A DNA stretch of 64,000 bases, taken from Paractinoplanes toevensis (GTDB lineage: Bacteria; Actinomycetota; Actinomycetes; Mycobacteriales; Micromonosporaceae). Both the position numbers and the translations under genes were made by a program. Each line of letters starts with the position of its first letter. Positions within the stretch are counted from its first letter, which is position 1. Location of the stretch: positions 1-64,000 of the forward strand of contig NZ_BOQN01000016.1 of assembly GCF_018332695.1 (NCBI RefSeq), given 5' to 3'. The notes below the pieces were generated by a model that saw nothing but the letters and a program-made list of their open reading frames with translations, was not told the DNA's origin and made no database searches. This document shows positions 25,301 to 33,027 of this stretch, piece by piece.

Positions 25301-26393
25301 AGCGGGCCGGCCGGGACGTGAGCCGGTCACGCAGGGCCGGCATGAGGTCGACGGTGGCCTTGGGCAGGCCCACCCCGGCACCACGGGCGATCTCGGTGGC
25401 GACCTCGAGCGCGGTCTTGCCCTTGACGTGGACCGCACACGCCACCGAGCCGACGGTGGCTCGCTCGGCGACGTCGTCCGGCGGCAGGGCCGCACTGATC
25501 TCCGGGTCGGCGGTGGTCACGATCCGGCCCAGCACGGCGGATTTTCCCACGCCCGGCGAGCCGGTGACGATCATCGGCCGTCCGGCCGGCTCGGCCCGGT
25601 CGAGGAACTGGCGCAACCGCCGCAGGGCAGCGACCCGGCCGCGGAACCGGGAGCCGGTCTCGGCGCTCGACGCGACCCCGCGGGCGCGGGGCAGCCAGTG
25701 CCGGTGCGCCTCGTCGTCGGTGGCCAGCGTCCAGCCCCAGGCGGCGTGGGTCGGCTCGTCGGCGTCACCCACCCGCCAGGTGTCGAGAGTCGAGAGTTTC
25801 AGGCCGGGCAGGTGCTCATCGGCATAGGCCAGGGTGAGCGCGAGCCCGGAGCCGGTGTTGGCATCGGCCTTGACGATGATTCCGACGACGGCGTCGTAGT
25901 CGGGCGACCACAGCGCGGCGCCGCTGAAACCCTGCGCGACACCTTCCCGGACGTCGGCGGTGAGCCGCACGCAGCCGTAACTGCCCTCGTCACCGATTAC
26001 TCCGGCGGCGGGGCGACCGCCGTCGCCGTACCGCGGGAAACCGTAGGCACGCCAAGGCAGGCCGACCAGGTCCGGCCCCGGCGGGCGGCGCAGCCGGGCC
26101 GGGACGACCGACGGTGGCACCGGTTCGTCCAGATCCAGCAGGACGACGTCGAGGCCCTGTTCGTCGTGGCCGTCGAAACGACACGCGCGGACCCGCCGGC
26201 GCACTCCGGGCGGCACGTGGAAATCGCGCGGGAAGGCGACCCACAGCTCGCGGAGCGTGCCGGCCGGGAACGCGACATGGTGGCAGGCGAGAACCAGGGT
26301 GTCGGCGACGACCAGGCCCGCGCCCACCGGTTCCTCATCGGTGGGCGTCGCATGCAGTGCGACCGCCCAGGTTTCCGGCGGTGAGCCGGTCAC
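22356..26393 (-). CDS. Trypsin-like protease / STAND-type NTPase / 14-repeat WD40 protein
   Basis: 1345 residues, no signal peptide. Residues ~10-190 are a trypsin-like protease with an intact-looking triad: His in LACHHVAFPAG (~37), Asp in GLDVVLLDLDE (~82), Ser in QGFSGAALWS (~157). Residues ~240-560 are a P-loop NTPase with Walker A TGSPGVGKSAVLGRI (~276) and Walker B FNLVVDALDEAAG (~368), of STAND/NACHT type. Residues ~560-720 are helical. From ~735 there are thirteen clear WD repeats (LLASAGEDGTVRLWDP and variants) and a degenerate fourteenth, enough for two seven-bladed propellers. This is the architecture of a signal-sensing switch: WD40 senses, NTPase oligomerises, protease cuts. The upstream Trypco1 gene supports this. 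GTG start follows GAGGG. Confidence 0.9.
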   Translation of the reverse strand: MTGSPPETWAVALHATPTDEEPVGAGLVVADTLVLACHHVAFPAGTLRELWVAFPRDFHVPPGVRRRVRACRFDGHDEQGLDVVLLDLDEPVPPSVVPARLRRPPGPDLVGLPWRAYGFPRYGDGGRPAAGVIGDEGSYGCVRLTADVREGVAQGFSGAALWSPDYDAVVGIIVKADANTGSGLALTLAYADEHLPGLKLSTLDTWRVGDADEPTHAAWGWTLATDDEAHRHWLPRARGVASSAETGSRFRGRVAALRRLRQFLDRAEPAGRPMIVTGSPGVGKSAVLGRIVTTADPEISAALPPDDVAERATVGSVACAVHVKGKTALEVATEIARGAGVGLPKATVDLMPALRDRLTSRPARFNLVVDALDEAAGPDQTRALIDDVLVPLARTCATLGVQVVVGTRRTDDLGDLLGTFGSDASTIDLDSPEFFSPEDLADYAQATLQLGGPRGPGAYSDPAVAAPVAASIAALADRNFLIAGLVARTRALRDLEPADPRHVSFTPTVGDTLNDYLQYLPDAGTAPARLVLTALAYAETPGLPISLWQGAIQALGVLVTGEQLDDFARSSAANFLVETGDPARPTYRLFHQALNDALLAHRRELGRRETDEQRLVTAWIQHGRSVGWGAAPDYLLRSLSPHAARVGAVDDLLNDDGYLLHAHLDRLLPVADTARTASGRARRLLLQRTPRAVGAEPAERAAMFSVVDRIDGLSAGIDASTGPYQARWAHTPPRLERTVFEGHSLGVYDVCPIAVDGRNLLASAGEDGTVRLWDPLTNQTVRVFSCHDDCIRGVCAVVAGGRTLLATAGHDGTIGIWDPRSGVQLHSFTGHHDWVRNICAVPMGPGGDLLVSAGDDRTVRVWDVTGGTLLHTLTGHSGWVTAVTHVPVGPYGLIASTGYDGYIRLWDPVHGVRRGVLRGHNGWVTTLYALRAGGRVLLASGGYDGTVRLWDPVAGEAVRCLDTGGGPITDLCTVRTRDGDLLASTGEDGTIRLWETETGTERQVLRGQASWIRAVCELPLPGRHMLATAGDDGTVRLWDPAGERPQAFAESVLPGSIGAVCAVAGEAGPLVATGGNDGAVRLWDLTTGAARTELRAGASPVNAICVIEDEEPALLATAGADAMVHLWDSADPSPIREFREHLEPVNAVAVLRTTGGLVVASAGDDETVRLWRPHNAEVIGRLVGHRAWVTSLVVVDRDGTEALASADKSGVVRFWAADGTLLWERLGHQSAVNALSTATVDGRPTLISAGADRTIRLWEPPDGRPIRVLSGHTAEVTGLAPGVVGDRQVLASASLDRTIRLWDPRTGRRLRTIHVHHRARTCRWIGGYLVIGLDQGLLTLTVDRL

Positions 26394-26403
26394 GCCGCCG
26401 CCC

Positions 26404-26727
26404 TCAGCTCGCGGGATGCGACGCGGTGTCGGGCTGCCAGGTCAGCGTGACCTCGAAGCTCGCCTCGCTGGCGGCCTTGGCCACGACCCAGTTCGCCGCG
26501 CCGGTGACCTTGAGACCGAACTTGACCTGCACGGTGTCGGGAGCCAGCCGCTTCACGTCGTCGAGCACGGCGCGGGCCGCCTCGATCGACGGCCCAGCGG
26601 CCTCCCGGACCCACCCCGCGACGTCGCCGACGCCGGCCGGCTGGAAGCCGGGCAGCGGGTCGAACTCGAAAGCCGCCACGGTCTTCTCGTCCACCTGGTA
26701 ACGCACGACCTCGGACGGCACCGTCAT
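26404..26727 (-). CDS. Trypsin-co-occurring protein (Trypco1 / CU044_2847 type)
   Basis: 107 residues. The order of the conserved blocks (VVRYQVDEKTVAAFEFDPLP, GDVAGWVREAAGPSIEAARA, VQVKFGLKVTGAANWVVAKA, ASFEVTLTW) matches the Trypco1 family, small beta-rich proteins found next to trypsin-like peptidase genes in actinobacterial conflict loci. It ends 10 bases before the protease-NTPase-WD40 gene and is surely cotranscribed with it. The role is proposed to be a partner or regulator of the protease, not established. Start ATG 26727 follows a close GGAGG; GTG 26721 gives a more usual spacing. Confidence 0.82.
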   Translation of the reverse strand: MTVPSEVVRYQVDEKTVAAFEFDPLPGFQPAGVGDVAGWVREAAGPSIEAARAVLDDVKRLAPDTVQVKFGLKVTGAANWVVAKAASEASFEVTLTWQPDTASHPAS

Positions 26728-27048
26728 CAACCTCCATCGAGCCGCGCCGGACGCACACGAAAGACGGCGGGCCGCACAGCCGCCTCGCCTCGGGACATGC
26801 TTCCCGGCGATCCGGTAATGCGCAATGGCCCATCGGCTGATCAATTCGAGACACCTGGCGGGTCTGCGGAAATATGGCCGCCGAGCTGCGGAGTCGAAGA
26901 TCAGAATTGTGCTTTGTCGGGTTTTTGCGGCAACTCGCGGGCTCTTGCGCCCCTTCGGAAGCGTCGGCAGAATCGGCCCGAGAACTCACCTTTCATGATC
27001 GAATTTCCTGGGCATCGGCGCATTCACGCGCCGGAAAGAGGCATCCAC
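26728..27048. promoter_or_regulatory. Divergent regulatory region of the conflict island
   Basis: 321 bases separate the leftward Trypco1-protease unit from the rightward winged-helix-ATPase unit. The centre (about 26860-26930) is AT-richer than the surroundings (GAAATATGG, ATCAGAATTGTGCTTT, GGGTTTTTGCGG), as expected of promoters, but I could not settle on -35/-10 pairs or an operator palindrome. The ribosome site of the rightward unit is GGAAAGAGG at ~27033. No gene seen. Confidence 0.5.
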
Positions 27049-27678
27049 ATGCCGGCAAAGGCACTCACCTCAGTGCAGCGCGCGACGCTGCTCGCCCTCA
27101 TGGTCAAGGCCGGCCCGACGCCGCTCGCGGTCCTGTCCAACGAGGTGAAGATCAGCCTCAAGCCGGATAAACGCAACGAACTGGTCGACCTGAAACTGAT
27201 CACAGTCGCCGGGAAACCGATGACCCTCGAACTCACCGAACAGGGCTGGGCGGAATCGATCAAGGAGTTCCGGGCGGAGGTTCCACCCCGCGCCGGCTCC
27301 CTGGGCGGGGTGCTCTATCTACTGCTCGGTTTCCTTCGCGATTATCTCGAACGACACGAATTGTCGGCGGGTGAGTTCTTCGCGTCGGCCGCCCCGAAGG
27401 CGACAATTCCCGACGGCACCATAGAAGATCAAATTCGGAAGGCGTACGCCGACCTGGCCGCCGAGCCGGGGGCGTACCTGATGCTCGAGGATCTGCGCGC
27501 CGCCCTGCCTCGAGCCGACCGGCCGAGTGTCGACGCCGCCCTGCTCCGGCTGGACCGCACGTCCGCCGCCCACCTGATCCCGGAGTCCAACCAGAAGGTC
27601 CTGACGCCGGGCCAGCGTGCCGCGGCAATTCGCATCGGCAACCAGGACATGCATCTCGTCGCCATCTCGCCGGGATGA
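27049..27678 (+). CDS. Tandem winged-helix protein preceding AAA-HerA gene
   Basis: 209 residues. The N-terminal ~70 residues are a winged helix (LTSVQRATLLALMVKAGPTP, EVKISLKPDKRNELVDLKLI, MTLELTEQGWAE). The C-terminal ~75 residues look like a second winged-helix unit (AYLMLEDLRAALP, PSVDAALLRLDR, LIPESNQKVLTPGQRAAA). No catalytic motif. ATG 27049 follows GGAAAGAGG by 7 bases; the open frame extending upstream is not homologous. The stop overlaps the start of the ATPase gene (ATGA), so the two proteins probably work as a complex, with this one recognising DNA or modulating the ATPase. Confidence 0.78.
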   Translation: MPAKALTSVQRATLLALMVKAGPTPLAVLSNEVKISLKPDKRNELVDLKLITVAGKPMTLELTEQGWAESIKEFRAEVPPRAGSLGGVLYLLLGFLRDYLERHELSAGEFFASAAPKATIPDGTIEDQIRKAYADLAAEPGAYLMLEDLRAALPRADRPSVDAALLRLDRTSAAHLIPESNQKVLTPGQRAAAIRIGNQDMHLVAISPG

Positions 27679-30600
27679 GGGACGAGGAGCGGCGCGCGCT
27701 TGCCGCCCTGCGCTTCAACTGGGCACCCACCCCGGACGACGTGTGGCAGCCCAGCCCGTTCCATGTGGAGGGCCTGCACCGCAACGTGGTGCAAACCGTG
27801 CTGGACGGTGTGCGCGAGGCGGCCCGGAGCACCGAGTCCAGCCCGATCGGGGTGGCCATCCTCGGCCAGCGCGGAACCGGCAAGACCCACCTGCTCGGCG
27901 CGGTACGCGAGAAGGTGCAGGCCGAGGGTGGATATTTCTTCCTCGTCAGCCTGCTGGAGACCAAGGCCTTCTGGCAGAGCACCGCGCTGTCGGTGCTCGA
28001 CGGCCTGGCCCGGCGGTCGGCCGACGGCGGCACCCAGCTCACCACGTTCCTGCGGCGGATCGGCGACCTCGTCAAGGCACCCCGGACGGTGCGCCGGGCG
28101 ATCGCCGGCGAGACCGAGTTGACCCGGCCCGCCGTCGACGCGTTCGTCGACCTCATCCGCAAGCACCACCGTCAGGTCGGTATGGAGTGCCAGGACACCG
28201 CCCGGGCGCTCGCCCTGTACGCCGCCGAGGAGTCGCGGGTGTCGTACATCGGCTACCACTTCCTCTGTTCCAACGACGAGGAGGAGCCCGGCGACCGCGC
28301 CGCCTGGGGGATGCGCCGCGGCAAGCGGTCCGCGCAGGAGGTGGTCCGGGACATCTCCCGGCTGCTCGCTCTCACCGGGCCGACGCTGATCGCCGTCGAC
28401 CAGATCGACCTGCTCATCGCCCAGTCGGCGAAGGCCTCCGATCCCCGGCACGGTCAGGAGAACGACTGGCAGCAGGCGTTGCTGCTGGAGCAGATCGCCG
28501 GTGGACTCATGGCGCTGCGGGAAACGACACGCCGGTCCCTGTCGGTGGTGACGTGCCTGCCGAAGACCTGGAACGACATCGCCACCGAGGCCACCGACAC
28601 GGTGCCGGATCGTTTTCACAAGGCGGAACCGTTGCGGCGGCTGCCGACCGCGGCGATCGCCCGGGAGTTGGTGGAGCGGCGGTTCGCGTCGCTGTTCGAC
28701 GACGACTTCACGCCGCCCTACCCGACCTGGCCGATCCGGCCGGCGGCGTTCGCGCAGGCGGTCGATTTCACCCCGCGGGAACTCCTGAAGATCATCGACA
28801 ATCATGTCCGGGCCTGCCTGGCGAGCGGCACCGTCGCCGAGCTCACCCATCTCGGCCCCGCGTCCACCGGCCCGACCGACGCCGCGGCGGTTCCCGCCCG
28901 GCCGCCCGCCGACGACCAGCTCCGCGACATGGACGCCCTCTTCGCCAAGCTGGTGGGTGACGCCGATCCTGGCCCGGCGCTCGACCACGGGCGCGAGGAC
29001 ACCGAGGTTCCCGTCCTGCTCGCGGCCGGCCTCACGGCGTGGATCGCCGAACAGGGCGCGGCGGGCGAGGCGTTCAGCATCGACCCGCAGGCGGGCGGCA
29101 AACCGGCCCTGCACGCCCGGCTACGCCGGAGTCTCGGCAGCGATGACGCCGATGACGTCCGGGGCGAGGACGAGGAGCACTGGGCCTTCCGGGCGATCGG
29201 CGCTGCGCACCACATCGCCGTGCTGAACCGCATCAAGAACGCGGTGACCACGGCCGGGCTGACCAAGGGCATCACCAAGCGGCGGCTGTTCCTGCTGCGC
29301 AACGTCGAGACGAATCCGTGGTCGAAGGGCACCCGCACCCAGGAGGTGATCCGCGACTTCGGCGACGCCGACGGCGAGACACTGCCCTTCACCGATGACG
29401 ACATCCGCCGGCTCATGGCGCTGTCGAGGCTGATCGCGGACTACGGCGCGGAACAGCTGCTCGGGTGGTTCCGCGAGCGGCGGCCCACCGCCTCGATCGG
29501 CCTTCTGCGACACGCACTGCGCGCGGCCACCGCGCCACCACCGTCGGCTGCCGAGCCACCGGAGTCCCGGGGCGTGCCGCTCGGCCTGGCGCTGGACGGC
29601 AGTGGTCCGGTGACGATCGACCTCGAGGCACTGCGGCGGCACACCGCGATCTTCGCCGGATCCGGCTCCGGCAAGACCGTGCTCATCCGGCGCCTGGTGG
29701 AGGAGTGTGCGCTGCGAGGTGTCTCCGCCATCGTGCTCGACCCCAACAACGACCTGGCCCGGCTCGGCGATGCCTGGCCCGACCCACCGGGGGCCTGGAC
29801 CGGCGACGACCCAGACCGGGCCGCCGAATATCTCCGCACCACCGAAGTCGTCGTCTGGACGCCCAACCGGGAGAGCGGCCGGCCGCTCAGCTTCCAGCCC
29901 ATCCCCGACTTCGCCGGCATCCTCGACGACCCGGACGCCTTCACCGCGGGCATCGACGCCGCCGTGGCCGCGCTGGCGCCGCACGCCAAGGCCGACGGCA
30001 AGACCGACAAGGCCGTCCTCGGCCGCGCGGTCCTGCGCGAGGCCATGCTCAGCTTCGCCCGCAGCGGCGGCAACGATCTGCGCGGCTTCGTCAACCTGCT
30101 CAACGCGCTGCCGGAGGGCGTCAGCCTGCTCGACGACGCCACCAAGCTCGCCACCAGCATGGCTCAGCTACTGAAGGCCGCCATGGTCAACGACCCGATG
30201 TTCGGTGGCAACGGCGCACCGGTCGATCCGGGTGAGCTGCTCACCCCGGCGGCCGGTTATCGCGCCCGGGTGTCGGTGATCAGCTTCGTCGGTCTGCCCG
30301 ACGACCAGCAGCGGCAGAACTTCGTCAACCAGGTGCAGATCGCGCTGTTCGCCTGGATCAAGCGGAACCCGGCCGGCGACCGCCCGCTCGGCGGGCTGTT
30401 CGTGATGGACGAGGCGCAGACGCTCGCGCCGTCCGGCGCGATGACCGCGTGTACGCACAGCACGCTCGCCCTCGCCTCGCAGGCCCGGAAATACGGTCTT
30501 GGCCTGGTGTTCGCCACCCAGGCACCGAAGGCGCTGCACAACCGGATCCCCGGCAACGCGGCCACCCAAATGTTCGGCCTGCTCAACAGTCCGACGCAGA

Positions 30601-30809
30601 TCGCGGCGGCCCAGGAGATGGCGCGGGCCAAGGGCAGCGGGATCGACGATGTGGGCCGCCTGCGGACCGGTCAGTTCTACACGACGGTGGAGGGCGGCCC
30701 GTTCGTGAAGCTACAGGCGCCGCTGTGCCTGACCCATCACCCGCGAAGCCCGCTGTCCACCGAGGAAGTGCTGGAGCGAGCCGTACGCGAGGGCGATAGC
30801 CGGGTCTGA
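27675..30809 (+). CDS. Fused AAA-type ATPase and HerA-like DNA translocase
   Basis: 1044 residues with two separate P-loop modules. Module 1 (~1-390): Walker A AILGQRGTGKTHLLGAV (~65) and Walker B TLIAVDQIDLLIA (~238), of ORC/STAND-like AAA type. A linker region (~390-640) is helical and charged. Module 2 (~640-1030) is HerA/VirB4-like: Walker A FAGSGSGKTVLIRRLV (~661), Walker B GGLFVMDEAQTLAP (~908), LGLVFATQAPKALHNRIPG and NAATQMFGLLNSP in the hexameric-translocase order. HerA relatives pump DNA and usually pair with a NurA, Sir2 or other nuclease; none is encoded here. It overlaps the winged-helix gene and ends ~90 bases before an unrelated acyltransferase. I read it as the motor of a defence-type system. 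Confidence 0.88.
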   Translation: MRDEERRALAALRFNWAPTPDDVWQPSPFHVEGLHRNVVQTVLDGVREAARSTESSPIGVAILGQRGTGKTHLLGAVREKVQAEGGYFFLVSLLETKAFWQSTALSVLDGLARRSADGGTQLTTFLRRIGDLVKAPRTVRRAIAGETELTRPAVDAFVDLIRKHHRQVGMECQDTARALALYAAEESRVSYIGYHFLCSNDEEEPGDRAAWGMRRGKRSAQEVVRDISRLLALTGPTLIAVDQIDLLIAQSAKASDPRHGQENDWQQALLLEQIAGGLMALRETTRRSLSVVTCLPKTWNDIATEATDTVPDRFHKAEPLRRLPTAAIARELVERRFASLFDDDFTPPYPTWPIRPAAFAQAVDFTPRELLKIIDNHVRACLASGTVAELTHLGPASTGPTDAAAVPARPPADDQLRDMDALFAKLVGDADPGPALDHGREDTEVPVLLAAGLTAWIAEQGAAGEAFSIDPQAGGKPALHARLRRSLGSDDADDVRGEDEEHWAFRAIGAAHHIAVLNRIKNAVTTAGLTKGITKRRLFLLRNVETNPWSKGTRTQEVIRDFGDADGETLPFTDDDIRRLMALSRLIADYGAEQLLGWFRERRPTASIGLLRHALRAATAPPPSAAEPPESRGVPLGLALDGSGPVTIDLEALRRHTAIFAGSGSGKTVLIRRLVEECALRGVSAIVLDPNNDLARLGDAWPDPPGAWTGDDPDRAAEYLRTTEVVVWTPNRESGRPLSFQPIPDFAGILDDPDAFTAGIDAAVAALAPHAKADGKTDKAVLGRAVLREAMLSFARSGGNDLRGFVNLLNALPEGVSLLDDATKLATSMAQLLKAAMVNDPMFGGNGAPVDPGELLTPAAGYRARVSVISFVGLPDDQQRQNFVNQVQIALFAWIKRNPAGDRPLGGLFVMDEAQTLAPSGAMTACTHSTLALASQARKYGLGLVFATQAPKALHNRIPGNAATQMFGLLNSPTQIAAAQEMARAKGSGIDDVGRLRTGQFYTTVEGGPFVKLQAPLCLTHHPRSPLSTEEVLERAVREGDSRV

Positions 30810-30902
30810 GCTCACCGGGTGCTGACCTGATCGACGCTGGCCGTGCTGAGGTAAATTGGCTCGGCCCATTCCGCCTGCCGTCCGACCGGGGAGTAATCAC
30901 GG

Positions 30903-33020
30903 ATGTCTGGTCCCGTCCGTGATCGGGCCGTCCGGTTCGATATTCAGGCGTTGCGGGCGTTCGCCGTGGCTACGGTCGTGTGCGCCCACCTGTGGCCGCG
31001 CGGATGGCTGCCGGGCGGGTTCGTCGGGGTCGACGTCTTCTTCGTCATCTCCGGCTTCCTGATCACCTCGCACCTGATGGAGCACGTCCGGCCGGACTTT
31101 CGCGGGCTGCTGGACTTCTGGGGCCGGCGGGTGCGCCGGCTGCTGCCGGCTTCGCTGGCCGTGCTGGCGGTCACCGCCGTGGCCGGGTGGGTGTGGCTTC
31201 CGGAATCGCAGTGGGCGCAGACTGCCCGGCAGATCCGGGCGGCGGCCACCTATTGGATCAACTGGCAGCTCGCCGGCGACTCGGTCGACTACTTCGCGGC
31301 CGGGACGCCGGAATCTCCGGTGCAGCATTACTGGTCGCTCGCCGTGGAGGAGCAGTTCTACCTGGTGTGGCCGCTGTTCCTGCTGGCGCTGACCTGGCTC
31401 GGGTGGCGGCTGCGGGATCGGCGAAAGCTCTACTTCACCGGTCTGCTCGTGGTGGCCGGCGCCTCGCTGTGGTGGTCGATCCGGTACACCGACACCACTC
31501 CGTCGGCCGCGTATTTCGTGTCCACCACCCGGATCTGGGAGTTGGGCGCCGGCAGCCTGCTGGCCGTCGTCTATCCGGCACTGGTGCGGGCCCGGTCGCG
31601 ATCGCGGACCAGGGGCAAACGGATCCGGATCGCCACGGCGTACGCGGGCTGGTTGTTGATGGGTTTCGCGGTGCTGCGATTCAGCGCCGACACCCCGATC
31701 CCGGGCTGGCACGCGCTCGTGCCGGTCGCCGGAGCGACGATGGTGATCGCGACGAACGCGCACCTCGTCTGGTACCCCGCTCGGGTGCTGCAGTGGCTCG
31801 GGGACCACTCCTACTCGATCTATCTCTGGCACTGGCCGCTGCTGCTGATCGAGCCGGCCGTCTTCGACAACACGTCCAGGGGATGGGCGGACAACGCGGG
31901 GATCGTCCTGGCCACGCTGGGACTGGCGGCGCTGACCAAGCGTTACCTCGAGGATCCCGTACGGATGCTGGCGTGGTGGCGTCCGCTGGTGCGGACGTAC
32001 GCGCTGGGCGCGGCCGGAATGGTGATCGTGATCGCCCTCGCCGCCACCTGGAGTGGCGCGGAGAACCGCCGGCAGGACGTCTACCAGCGTCATCTGACCG
32101 AGGCGGTCGCGCGAGGGGACCGCTGCTTCGGAGCCGGTGCCCTCGATCCCGGCCTGGACTGCGGCCGTTCCCTCCAGGGGCCGTACTACCCGCAAACCTC
32201 CACCTGGCAGGTCGGCGCCATCTACGCCGACCAACCGGGACTCGACGGCCAGAAGTGCAACAGCGTCGGTGACCAGTGGCCGGTCGTCCGCTGCGACGCC
32301 GGCGAACTGTCGTCACCGACGACGGTGGTGCTGGCCGGTAACTCCCACGCATTCCAGTGGCTCGAAGCGGTGTCCAACATCGCCGAGGCGGAGCGCTGGC
32401 ACCTCGTCACCTACTACGCCACCGGTTGCCCTCTCACCGACATACCCCGGACGGTGTTCCAGCCCGCCACGGTCCACTGCGCCGACTGGCAGCAGGGAGT
32501 CCTGAACAGCATCATCGAGCTGAAGCCGGCCATGATGGTCACCTCCAACCTCAGCTACGAGAATCGGTACGCCAACTGGTTCACCGTGGACATGGGCCGC
32601 CAGCAGCTCGCCGACGCGTACACCGTCACCTACCAGCGACTGCGCGACGCCGGCATCCGGACCGTCGTCATCAACGACACCCCTTCGCCGTCGGGCGGGA
32701 ACAAGCTCGAACTCCCCCAGTACCCGAACGCCGACCCGATCGGCTGCCTCAACGACAACCGCGAGAACTACGAGGCGTGCTCCGCGCCCAGGTCCGACTG
32801 GGAATACCACGACCCCGCCCTGGACGCCGTGAGCCGGATCGGCTCCCCGAAAATCACGTCGGTCGACCTCAACAACCACATCTGCGGCCCCGAGGTGTGC
32901 GACGCCGTGGTGGGCGGTGTCCGGGTCCGGCAGGACGACTCGCACCTCACCGCGACGTACGTCCACACCCTGATCCCGTACCTACGACCAGCCCTGATGG
33001 CAGCGATAGCAGGACCCTGA
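30903..33020 (+). CDS. Acyltransferase-3 / SGNH two-domain membrane O-acyltransferase
   Basis: 705 residues, OafA/YrhL type. Residues ~10-385 are the ten-span acyltransferase-3 domain: RFDIQALRAFAVATVVCAHL with the first conserved His, FFVISGFLIT, RRVRRLLPA, and HYWSLAVEEQFYLVWPLF. Residues ~400-700 are an extracytoplasmic SGNH-like domain with VVLAGNSHAFQW (~478), Asn replacing the usual Asp after Gly but keeping Ser, and DDSHLTATYV near the end with the Asp-x-x-His. It transfers acetyl or similar groups to a cell-surface glycan. ATG follows GGGGAGT. Convergent with the TetR gene. Confidence 0.88.
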   Translation: MSGPVRDRAVRFDIQALRAFAVATVVCAHLWPRGWLPGGFVGVDVFFVISGFLITSHLMEHVRPDFRGLLDFWGRRVRRLLPASLAVLAVTAVAGWVWLPESQWAQTARQIRAAATYWINWQLAGDSVDYFAAGTPESPVQHYWSLAVEEQFYLVWPLFLLALTWLGWRLRDRRKLYFTGLLVVAGASLWWSIRYTDTTPSAAYFVSTTRIWELGAGSLLAVVYPALVRARSRSRTRGKRIRIATAYAGWLLMGFAVLRFSADTPIPGWHALVPVAGATMVIATNAHLVWYPARVLQWLGDHSYSIYLWHWPLLLIEPAVFDNTSRGWADNAGIVLATLGLAALTKRYLEDPVRMLAWWRPLVRTYALGAAGMVIVIALAATWSGAENRRQDVYQRHLTEAVARGDRCFGAGALDPGLDCGRSLQGPYYPQTSTWQVGAIYADQPGLDGQKCNSVGDQWPVVRCDAGELSSPTTVVLAGNSHAFQWLEAVSNIAEAERWHLVTYYATGCPLTDIPRTVFQPATVHCADWQQGVLNSIIELKPAMMVTSNLSYENRYANWFTVDMGRQQLADAYTVTYQRLRDAGIRTVVINDTPSPSGGNKLELPQYPNADPIGCLNDNRENYEACSAPRSDWEYHDPALDAVSRIGSPKITSVDLNNHICGPEVCDAVVGGVRVRQDDSHLTATYVHTLIPYLRPALMAAIAGP

Positions 33021-33027
33021 GCCCCGT

